NCBI GenBank assembly: GCA_958299035.1
Contig: CATQJL010000223.1
Location: 50,574,302 to 50,638,301 of the forward strand
DNA: 64,000 nucleotides
Direction: 5' to 3'
Source of the DNA: Cylicocyclus nassatus
Taxonomy: Eukaryota; Nematoda; Chromadorea; Rhabditida; Strongylidae
Made by a program: the position numbers and the translations under genes. This document shows positions 26,715 to 36,800 of the stretch, piece after piece (position 1 is the first letter of the stretch; each line of letters begins with the position of its first letter). A model generated the notes under the pieces. It was not told the DNA's origin and did not search any database. It was given only the letters and a program-made list of their open reading frames with translations.

Positions 26715-26851
26715 GGTTATGCCAGCACAAAGATCGAGCAGATTTGAGATTTATAAGCAATAACAATAACAAATAAATTCAAATTTACATGAACACTAGG
26801 AGTCTCGTAAGTCTAGAACGTACTAAAACTAGAACTAAGCTGGCTCCAGTG

Positions 26852-29800
26852 TCATTCCCCTGGTTGTATGTTGTCAAAGATTTGTCGTATTGAGTCATCT
26901 TCCTGAAGAAAAACAAAGCTTGCAACAATCATTTGCTCAATTCCCCCCCCCCCCCCCCCCAGAATGAGCGGAACTAGAAAATGCTGTAGGTCTTCAAGAG
27001 ACGTGAGAGGAATCGACAATTCGGATATGTTGCTGGACTACTCCAGTGTACGAAGTTTATACTCACTAAAAAACATAGAGATGCAATTTTGCATAATCGA
27101 ACACATTTTTCATTCTGGAAGGTTCTGGAGACAATGATCCAATATGACTATTGGCATAAGATAATATCATCCATACTTTCTAGAAATCAGAACTCACCTG
27201 TAGCAATTCATACAGTTTTTCCACTTTATGTGCATCGTCTCCTTCTATTCGAATTGGATGCATTGGCCGGAATTGAAGCTCTGCTGATTCAACTGCATAT
27301 CTGAAAATTTACTTTTTTGATATAGATCATCTTCAAATTAACTTTTTCAACAAAAAGAGACTGTGAAGAAATGAGACTTCTGAGTTTCTAGAAGCTATTT
27401 TGCGCAAGAAAAATTTTCAATGGCAATGCAGTAAAACTAGGTTGGTATGAGTAATCAGTAAATAATCAGTAAAACTCACCCTTTACTGACCAAAGTGCGT
27501 TCTACTTCAGACAACCTCTCTGGCTGGCACAGTAATTCAAATGATTTTTCTTCGCCTTCGACAAGCGCAACATCTTCACAATCCAACTCAATTCCAATTT
27601 CCTCCATCTGGAAATTTTTTACTGACACATACAGGGTGTCCCAAAAGTATGTATACACTGTTTGATCGTTGATATCTCTTTTCCCAAGAGACTTTTGCTT
27701 ACCTTTAAGAACCATTTTACAGAGGCTTCAATTTAGATTTACAGTATGGAGCGAATTACTGGTCACTCTTCATTACTGTAGGATTATGGTAGAAAATTCA
27801 GGAAGGTTGTGAGCCGTCAAGGACCCTATTTCGCCTCAGGAAGCAAGCCTAACAATCGAACTTTCATGCAAGGCCGACTGAAGCCGTAAAACCAAATATA
27901 ATGTTCGCACTTTATCGCAATGTTTCCTTCATAATGTGGGGTAAACCGCAAAAGCTGTTTTTACAAGACTCCATAAAATCGTGATTAAAATTTTAAAAGC
28001 TCAAACTCGTAAAAAGTTGAATAATAAAATCAGCGAGCTTGAAAACCCTAGTACACCACTTCTCAGATATTTTGGAAAGTTTTTTTTGAAACACGGTATA
28101 TCAGCAATTACGCTATAAGCTGAAAGTTCCTACCGTAATTTTACAGTAGTGAACAGCGATCCGTGATTCGCTCCATACTGTCAATCTAAGTTGAAGCCAG
28201 CTCTATAAAATGGTGCTCAAAGGTAAGTAAAAGACTTCTTGGGAAAAGAGACATCAACGATCAAACAGTGTATACATACTTTTGGGACACTCTGTACTTT
28301 TCATATATTTACACTCTACCTGCTCAAGTTGCAAAGGTTTGCCATTTAGTTCAGATTTAACTGTAAGTACACCCTTTTGTTGGAACCAGCTCTGGACTGC
28401 CGACGCTTCGGATGCAAACCGAAATCCGCCCACCTGCAAAGATGCTATGGAGAGTAGTCGGATGAACGTAATCAATTTTAACAACTTTACAATATTCTAG
28501 AATATCATGCGTGTAAAATAAAATATAACCAGTGCCGCACCCAAGACTCCTTTTTGGGAAGAGAGGGAGGAGGGGGGGATGGACGACAAAATTCTTTATG
28601 AAGGTGCGTGGTATTCGCACTCCGAAAATTTTTTTGGAACGCAACCCAATAATTTTGCCGACTCATAACCGAAATTTTAGGAAAAGTAGGCGAGCCAGAA
28701 ACCACGCACCCAAAAAAATTTTTTTGCGAAGCTAATTTGAATTTTTGAAAATTTCTCAGATTTATTTTGTTTATTTACAAGTATAAACAAGTCACTTGCG
28801 CCTTATTCAACTCATGTAAGTGACTTTCAAGAATTTCGCGACCCACTTCGGAGAAGGAGGGGAGAGGGGGCTTTTTTCTCTGCACACCACTGGGAAACCC
28901 TGATAAATGTAAGAGAAAAGGACCAAAAATTTTTCTGGAGGGAGTCAAGTACTCTGAAAAATTTCTATAATGCACTCAAATTTTTAGCAAGCTTTTAAAC
29001 TTAAAAACGGTTTTCTATAAAGCAGTTTTGAAGTGTGATAGTTGAAAAAAGGTAACACATTTCTTCCTTACGGAAATAGATCTTTCAGAATGGTCCACAA
29101 AATCATACGCCTCCCGCTATTCCTTCACGAAAATGTTTCACAAAAATTTCTCAGAGTGATCTACATGAGCAAAAAAGGTCCAACCGACTGTTCGCCAGAT
29201 TGCCAATCACCATAGCAGCATATTTCAACAGCCTTTCATTCAAAAAATGCTATCGCCCCGAGCATCTGTTGCGCAAAACTCTTCAGCATGGCGAGACAGT
29301 TTCAGGTGCCATGAATGCTTGACTTTTATGCTCGGCCTCAAGTGCAAAAACGAGGTTGGATTGTGATTAGTGGGTCAATCATCGGCAGTACATTGCTTTA
29401 TCAATTTTCTTGCGCTATGTTACCACACGCTTGATATTCGACAACATGTAAAATACCTTAAGTGCAGCCTACCTTATTGAAGTACTTCCTCATAGTGTTT
29501 TCAAAAGCTCTGACATTGTCAGTTTCAGCTTCCACAATGAAGAATGATCCAGCTGGGCCAATCACATTGAATGTACATTCAACTTCAGGTTTATTCTGGA
29601 TATCATCATATAAATAAATATACAGGGTGTCCCAAAAAGATGTGCACACTGTTTGATCGTTAATAACCCCTTGCTTCCACGTCTTTTGCCGAGCTGAGGT
29701 ACCAATTTATAGAGCGAGGCTCAACTTATATTTACAGTATGGAGCGAATTTCAGTCACTCTTCATTACCGCAGAATTATGGATTAAGGATTTCGAGGAGG

Positions 29801-30649
29801 AATTTAAGCCATTGAAAGCGGTATTCTGCCTCAGAAAAATAACCAAACAAGCCAGAAACTCTTGAATTGGGCTAATCGAAATAGCTGATACTAAACATGA
29901 AAATTACCCGTCAGCATGGTGATTCTTTCATACGCTTTTTCAGCTTTAGCAACTGTTTTTCCAGTGTTCGTCAGAAATGTGAATACGCCCTCAAGAAAGC
30001 TTGAAAAACTGGTGAAAAGTTATGTAGTGAAATCAGCACTTGCACTTCTACCTTTGCATTTTTGAATTTCTTTGAGATTATTTCATCAAAAGACCTATTC
30101 CACAGTGACGCTGTATGCCGAAACTTCGTACCGTAATCCTGCAGCAAGTGAATAGTGACTCCCATGGTAAATCTAAGTTGAACCTCGCTCTACAGAATGG
30201 TACCTCAAGCTCGGCAGAAGACATGGAAGAAAGAGAGAGAGTTATAAACGATCAAACATGTGCACATCTTTTTGGGACACTCTCTACTCTTCAAATTCAC
30301 TACACTCTCAAGCAATCAAATCACCTTCAATTTGACCAAAAAATTCTTGAAAGTGTCTAGCGAGAGCCCTTGCGATCTAAAATCTTGTTCTAGTGCTCCT
30401 AACTCTTTATTCAGTTTCAAGTCAAATCCACCTCGTAATGCTGCTGCTTTCACCTAAATCAAGAACTAAGAAAAAATGCAGCTGCATCACACAGCAAACC
30501 TTCTTCAACATATTATTCATTGCCTGTGACTTGATCATATCATTCTTTCCCTTCGTGGCCTTGATATTCTGCCATTTGGAATGCCCTTTCAACAACCTGC
30601 TTGTTACCGAGAGTGCTCGTCGAACGAATACAGATGATGAAGGCAACAT
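26852..30649 (-). CDS. TACO1: Mitochondrial translational activator TACO1 (YebC/PmpR family)
   Basis: TACO1 binds the mitochondrial ribosome or mRNA and promotes translation of COX I. Seven minus-strand exons with matching phases (transcription order): 30649-30500, 30453-30325, 29595-29473, 28433-28320, 27607-27480, 27300-27198, 26902-26852. They give 265 residues, close to the family's 250-300. The first 21 residues are basic and hydroxylated (MLPSSSVFVRRALSVTSRLL), as expected for a mitochondrial presequence. They are followed by the YebC signature GHSKWQNIKATKGK (residues 22-35). Further family blocks are VIGPAGSFFIVE, the GG-F segment before QQKGVLTV, and the C-terminal acidic tail ending DNIQPGE. 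Two introns each carry one MITE of the TACAGGGTGTCCC family (27630-28296 and 29621-30286). The start was chosen because it directly precedes the presequence and exon 1 ends at a GT donor. Identification is firm; splice sites are inferred. Confidence 0.93.
27630..28296. mobile_element. MITE, TACAGGGTGTCCC family, copy C
   Basis: Left TACAGGGTGTCCCAAAAGTA, right TACTTTTGGGACACTCTGTA. The following arms (GTATACACTGTTTGATCG / CGATCAAACAGTGTATAC) are near-perfect mirror images, so this is a young copy. It fills the intron between two TACO1 exons, 23 bases from the upstream exon and 24 bases from the downstream one. Confidence 0.85.
28529..28892. repeat. Dispersed repeat, copy 2, in a TACO1 intron
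   Basis: Colinear with the repeat at 1497-1840: same order of AAATTTT blocks, TTATTTACAAGTATAA and a G/C-rich end reading CACCACTGG. It starts CCAGTGCCGC, so the termini CCAGTG/CACTGG are inverted. It lies in the intron between TACO1 exons 28320-28433 and 29473-29595. Confidence 0.6.
29621..30286. mobile_element. MITE, TACAGGGTGTCCC family, copy D
   Basis: Left TACAGGGTGTCCCAAAAAGA; right TCTTTTTGGGACACTCTCTA. Arms contain TGTGCACACTGTTTGATCG and its mirror image. It sits 26 bases from TACO1 exon 29473-29595, so two MITEs of one family occupy two introns of the same small gene. Confidence 0.85.
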
Positions 30650-30870
30650 CTAGGTTGATCTAAAGATGACTGATCATTTCGTTGTAAGTCAATCACAAAC
30701 AAACGGATATTCGTAAACTACGGATGATCGAGAGGACCAGTAGCGGAATTCTCCACTGATTTAAAAGGTTATCAAAGCAGTAAAGCGGTGTCCTCTACAG
30801 CACAGATGATAACTCTTTTCTTTTTCTCAACCTTTTTATTCCTTTTACAGTAAATATATACGCAGTAAAG

Positions 30871-32107
30871 TACGGTTTTCCAAAAGCACTTATACACCTT
30901 TTGATTGTTAATGATTCTCTTCCACGAAGCCTTCTGCTTGGCGTCAAGAACCATTCTGTAGAGCAGGCTTCAACTTACAAGGGATGCGTGTTCAGTCGAA
31001 GTGGCGTCTCTAAATGAGACTCATACCACTTTGAAGAGCATCGCATGGTGGCTCCAAATCTGCCTTCATTATCTGTCAAGCGCCTCTGGATGCCGAGTTA
31101 TGATCATTTTTTGTAACGAAAAATGTATGCAGAATTTAGGTAGAAACAATTGTTACAATCTTCCAGCGCTCAGATAAAGCAATGTCAAGCATTAGCATAT
31201 TAGACAAAATGTATCCATTGCATGAACTGCTCTGATACTCAACACAGACCATTTGAGCAAATTTGGGCGATTTTGCTCCAGTTTTGCGTTCAATTTTTGG
31301 ACCCGAAAAACGCCCATAACTGAGCGTCCAGAGGCGCTTGGCAGATAGTGGAGGCAGATTTGGAATCACTGTGCAATACTCTTCAAAGCAGTTTGGGTCT
31401 CATCTAAAAAGGCCACTTCGACTATAGCTTCCCTTGTTAGATTTATTTTGAAACTTGAAATTAACTTCTAACCTTCCTTCCTTACTGAGAAGTTCCGAGC
31501 AAGGTCAATTACTTTTACTCCATCTAAGGGCAGAAACGAAAATGAGTTATTTGCCAATTCTATATCATTTCTATTATGGTATGGAGAAAATCATCATCAT
31601 TTCATTGATGTAGGTTTGCTGTAGGGACTTTGAAGAGGGTTTTGCCATCACTGGCTACAGACTACCCCACAGTGAATACTCAACAAGCTGAAAACTTTTT
31701 CATTATGCTTAAATGATTTGCTGATTCTGGATATAAGATTTCCAGTCTACCGTAAGTCTTTTTTCATGTGTTATGGCCAGATGAAAAGCAACCACAATTT
31801 CTCAGTGTTTTTCGATAATATGATGTAAACAATTTGAAACGCTTTAAACCTCTTGAAGTTGTCTAGTGAAATCAGCACACTTGAAAACACTGCTTTACAA
31901 AGATTTGCTGGAAGTTTTTATTTGATGCCTCGTTAACAATACCAGTATATGCTGGAAATTCCTATCGTAATTTTACAGCAAGATTCAAGGGATTTGCAAC
32001 TGTAAATCTAAGTTGAAGCCAGCTTTACAGAACGGTGCTTGAAGCTGAAAAGACTTGGTGGGGAGAATAATAACGATTAATACTCATACTTTTGGGACAA
32101 CCTTCAT
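30871..32107. mobile_element. Decayed MITE, TACAGGGTGTCCC family, copy E, with a nested element
   Basis: Degraded ends (TACGGTTTTCCAAAAGCAC on the left, ATACTTTTGGGACAACCTTC on the right) and inner phrases TTTTGATTGTTAATGATTCT / TAATAACGATTAATACTC mark an older copy. A second MITE (30977-31437) has inserted into its left arm, which explains the extra length. Confidence 0.6.
30977..31437. mobile_element. MITE, ACAAGGGA family, copy 2 (nested in copy E)
   Basis: Left ACAAGGGATGCGTGTTCAGT, right GACTATAGCTTCCCTTGT. Arms share CCACTTTGAAGAGCAT, TCAAGCGCCTCTGGATG and their mirror images with copies 1 and 3. Insertion into a decayed MITE dates it as the younger event. Confidence 0.75.
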
Positions 32108-32221
32108 AAAACAAAACGGTTACCATAGCGCTTCACCAAAATTAGCCGCAATATTCAGCATTTATTCTTACAAATCGGTGATTGAAACCTACTAGATAAG
32201 AAGCTGACAAGAGAGATGATG

Positions 32222-32293
32222 GTGCGTGGTCTAGTGGTATGAGCGCAGTTGTAAGAGATGGGTTGAAGGTTCTATTTCGGCCTTACATCGAGC
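32222..32293 (+). pseudogene. Possible decayed tRNA or tRNA-derived SINE head
   Basis: TGGTCTAGTGGTATGAGCGC looks like a box A/D-arm, and GGTTCTATTTCGGCC about 25 bases on looks like a weak box B. The 3' acceptor half does not pair with GGTGCGT. It is at most a degenerate tRNA-derived sequence. Confidence 0.25.
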
Positions 32294-32325
32294 AAGCTTC
32301 AGTCCTTTGATAATGTATTAGGTTG

Positions 32326-33230
32326 CAAAGAAAGTTCCGGGACACTTTTGAAAATTTCATTTTCAAACGCATTTTTTGGCGCTCGGTCAGACTTTGACAT
32401 CAATTGTTGTTTAGTGTTCAGCAGAGCGAAGCGTAAATTTTTCAATACCGCTCCTGATTTCTATCGATGCCAAGACATGTTTGATCTGCACATCAAAAAA
32501 GGTAACCTTTCCATCCATAAAAAATTTCGCAAATTTTCTTCCTGCGCCCATTTTTCTGTGCAGTTCGAAGAATTTCGTCCAAATCATGAGGGATCTGATT
32601 GAGGAACCTTTTAACTTCTGACCCGCAGCTGCACTTGAGTTTTGCGATTTGCGCTCAGAAATTACAAGCTGTCGAACTTGCCTCTGACCGCAACTCTTTT
32701 CGCAGCTGACGTCGCTTCTGCAGGAGACGCCGCGCCTGGGTGATGGATCCAAAAGATGTATAGGGTACCCCAACAATGTACGCAGTAATCAAAGATTTCG
32801 TCCACCCTATGCAGAACGAGAAGATCTCAAAGTAACTTACGCAAAAAAGGTGCACTTGTGGGGGCAAAAATGGTCGATTTTTCAAACTTTCTGGAAAAAA
32901 ATTTCTTGCAGGTGGTCCCTTAAGGACATGAATGGTCCTCATAACAGCCCCAGCAGAATTCCTAAAACTACAGCATCTGGGGTCTTCAGCTGTTATCCTG
33001 CCTGAGATAATCCTGCACAAATAGGACACTTTTCGCGTCAACCCTTCTCCCTTCTGCGCATGCTAGTGGACCGCTATGAGGTGCTGAAAAGCCAGCACGA
33101 CAAGTATATGATGAATACGAAATTCTCTTCGCAATGGAATTTGTAGCTCTGAAAAAGGATCAATCCGCTCGAAATTACGGCGATTTGAAAAAATCCGCAA
33201 GTGCCCCGGAACCTTCTTTACAACCTAATA
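32326..33230. mobile_element. Mariner-like element (TTAGGTTGYAAAGAAAG), copy 1
   Basis: Left TTAGGTTGCAAAGAAAGTTC, right GGAACCTTCTTTACAACCTAA, TA at both sides. 905 bases, close in length to 59787-60690 and with the same ends. The body has no uninterrupted transposase frame, so it is decayed. Confidence 0.7.
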
Positions 33231-33845
33231 AATTGTATGAAAGCAGGTCGGAGAACTAGCACTGACTGGGTAGTGGCTGAGACACGCAATTGATAGCCTT
33301 TTCAATCATGGAATTTGATCGGCGTAATCGCGGAATTTCAAAGCCCCCTTTTAAGATTTTACAGCTTTCAAATGTTAAAAAAACGGCGTGGAGATGCGCC
33401 AAACCATTGGGCCACTCCCGCAAAATACTGGGATTATAGTTATCTGTGCAATCCCTGTGTGCGTGAGAACCATTTGTAGTGGAGGAGGTAACTATGCCTA
33501 TCGGCGGTACCGTACCCCTATCAAAAAAAGTCGATTTCGCTGGGTTATCGAATTATGGATAAAATCTTACGCGTGAAGGCTTATAAAATAATAACGTTTG
33601 AAAACTTAACGTATCAATATAAGCAATCTCTGAACGTATCAAGATAAGCAATCTCTGAGAACAGATGTAAATAAACAACGCAACCACGTCTGAACTTTTA
33701 TGCCGGAAGTATAACAATTTCTGATAAAATGTGCAACTTAACTCAGGATGAGATTGTTTTGATAGCCGTATCAATCTTAAAGATATAACAAGTGATACAA
33801 TAAAACAACAGCAAACAGACCAACAACACCGGAATTCGAAAAGCT

Positions 33846-36800
33846 TCAGTCAACATGCTCAACAACACGCTCGAACTTCTTCATAGCCTTCGCGGACAGC
33901 ATGTCCGACGTCAGCAGCGAGATGCCCAGCTGATCAGACTTGGTAAAGGGTTGTGCCATCAAAGTCAGCCACCTGCAAAAAAGCTGCATGACTCAGGAAC
34001 CGGTAGGTAGCAATTTTGCATACCGACGAGCAAGTTGTACAGCCTCGTCAATGCTGAGATTTGTCGAGGCTGGTTCAAGATATTCTTGCATCCAGCGAGG
34101 TAGTTTTCCACGCTTATCTTGTCGGGAAAACCTCTGGAAACCACATTTTCGTCGGAACAGTTTTGACCGTCAAAGATAATGGCGACAAAATTTGAGTGAA
34201 CGTTTTCTTTACCGAAACACAGCTTCAGCGTACCTTATCAGCGAAAATCATGAGACCATAGTCGGTTTTACCTCGAAGAGCTCGACCCATGCACTGTGCG
34301 GTATGTCGCATGGCATCAAACGTGAGAAAATCATTTTCTCTAAAATTCAGCTCGCAATAATTCAATGAATTGAATAAAAGAAATTAGAAAACTCACTTGA
34401 TGCCGAATTGGTCGCGTAAATACTCAAGTCTCGCTCGCAAAATTCGGCTCTCGGTATACACATATGGAATGCCAAGCATGATAACACAGCGCCCTGAGAA
34501 AATGTAAAAAATGTGAGTGAAACAACAACGAAGGAATCAATTCTGGGAGAACTTACCCAAATGATGACTAAAGTCAATTCCTTCCGAAACTTTTCCTCGA
34601 GCGACAGAGAACAAACATGCACCGCGGCCACTGTCACATGCATCTACATACCTAAACAGAAATAGATCTATAAGTCATCAATATGGCACTGCCGAAAACC
34701 TACTTTTCCAAGGCCACTGATGTTTCAAGAGCATCATTTGTTTCAATGAATAGGAGCTTCGATTTCATCAACTCGTCGATAACGTGCTAGAACTTCTTGA
34801 TCAAAAGTAGTAAAGAAATAGCACATTGTTGATACACAAAGCAATTCGCTCAATATCAAAACAAATCTTGCGCGAGCAAAAGAGAAGGCTGATTTGACCT
34901 ACGTACTAAATGTGTGCAAAACATGCAATGCGGTAAAGAAATTGCAGAACAATTTGCAGAATGCTAGAACACACCTGCTCGTACCACACAGAGATCACAG
35001 ATTCCATGTATATATAGCTGGTGAAGAATACAACCATTCCATCTGGAACCACTGCAGCCATTTCAAGCACTAAGTTACCGTAGTTTCGAATTACAGCAAC
35101 ATCGCTCCTTTGTTCAAAGCGGGAAGTCATCGCAACCTAAATAACAACAAGTTGGTCCTCAAGCAGTTTAGATAGCAGAAATTTGTTCAGATGATAATCA
35201 CAAACTAATGCATACTGCGTCAACTAAAGCTAATCGTCTTCATTCGCATTCCTGAGGAATATACAAAAAATATATAAATTACCTGATCGTTACCCCTTGC
35301 TACTACTAATGGACTCAAACAAGGCCGAGCCAACGTCATTGTAAGACTAGCCATGACAGCTGGTTCAAAGTCCAAAATTTTCGGATACATCTCCAATGGT
35401 GATAGCGTTCCAGAAGTGATAACTACCTGCAAAAACCATAGAAGGAAATGCTCATGATCGCTTGTAATTTATCTACACCCTACCGTTTGGAAACGTTCCA
35501 TTACTGGTCGGATAGCGATTGAAGCATCCATGCATGATAAAGTCAATTGTCCAGGTGTGCTTCCCTCGCTCGGTTCAATAATGATAGAAAAACCCTAAAC
35601 TTACTTTGTACTAATTTTCGACAACAACTTAGTGTTGTACCTTTGAGTAAGTGCTGACTAGAGTAGAAAGGATGGCAATTTGCATCAAACAGCGGAAATT
35701 TGAGACATCTGCTAGCTCAAGGGTTCGCATCAAATTATCAAGTCGCTCGGCACAGAACCTTTATAAATGCGATTGCGTGACTAATAAAAGAAAAAAAATT
35801 GACAGTGGCCTACCTCAAAGGTTTTCGATCAACGTACATCCGATCTTGAATATCTTTCACAAATGCTGCCGGGCTCTCGAGCACTACCTGATATCGTAAG
35901 TTCACGCTTGAAGGAGATGTCGAAAAAATAACTTCACTGAACTGACCTGTGAAGTACGCATTCGGTGACGGACATACTCAACAACTCGTTTCATGAACAG
36001 CACGAAATGCTGCGCAGTTCGTATAGATCCAGGAACAGCCTCATGCAAGATTGCATCTGGCAAGACAGGATTTGCAAGACGTTCATCGTTAGCTCTTTCT
36101 TGCTCGCTCCTAAGATCATAGACTGCATAAAAGCGAAGGAACATGCAAAAATCTCAGAAAAGAATAATAATGACCTCAAAGTTCATCAATTTCTCAGTCG
36201 TTTTTGCTTCAACTAGTGAACCAGTAATCTAAAGGTGCTATTCGGAAGGGCGTTCGCTTCGGTACCGCCACGTGGTTTCCCGCTATTTGCATATTTTTGA
36301 ATTGCGCTTACGATTCTTTATATATTATTAGGGTGATCCAAAAGTAATGGGGCAGCTAGAGAATAAATGCAGTCTTCTCAAACAGAAAAGCTAATTGGAA
36401 GTCCAAGTTTTGATAGATGTTAGTACATAACAAAACCTTCTGATCGAGGTCTATAGTTGGGCACTGTCACATGGCGTTAATTCTATATGCGCTAAAATTA
36501 AAGCTCACCACTTCAAGTAATTTTGAACTTTGAGCAGCAGCGCCGCAGTAAAACAAGTGAGCCCACCAGAGATACGTGCGCAGCAATGGGTGAGGGGACT
36601 GTCACCAAACCCACAATAGCTGGGTGGTCCCAAGGCTTTAGAACAGAAGATATAGCATCGGGTATCAGGAGACATATTACTTATTCTTTCATCAAGGTAA
36701 TCAAATAAGCCCAAACTTAGCAGTTGCTTTCTGATAGTGCTTTTTAAGCTCTATCCATACATATGCAAATTACTTTGACTTTTCTCATTTTCAAAAGATT

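Larger units (their letters stand above)
26469..26851. other. Convergent 3' UTR spacer between tbc-8 and TACO1
   Basis: The two genes converge with only 383 bases between stop codons. The stretch holds a 16-C run near 26491, the tbc-8 poly(A) signal, and on the minus strand an AATAAA (26709-26714) that suits TACO1. The two hexamers are about 20 bases apart, so the 3' UTRs probably nearly meet. No reading frame here looks coding. Confidence 0.6.
30650..33845. other. Spacer between XPD 3' end and TACO1 5' end
   Basis: 3.2 kb almost entirely of element origin: decayed MITE copy E with nested ACAAGGGA MITE (30871-32107), a possible tRNA-like relic (32222-32293) and a mariner-like element (32326-33230). 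The stretch just upstream of TACO1 (30650-30870) should hold its promoter or trans-splice site, but I cannot point to one. No gene. Confidence 0.6.
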
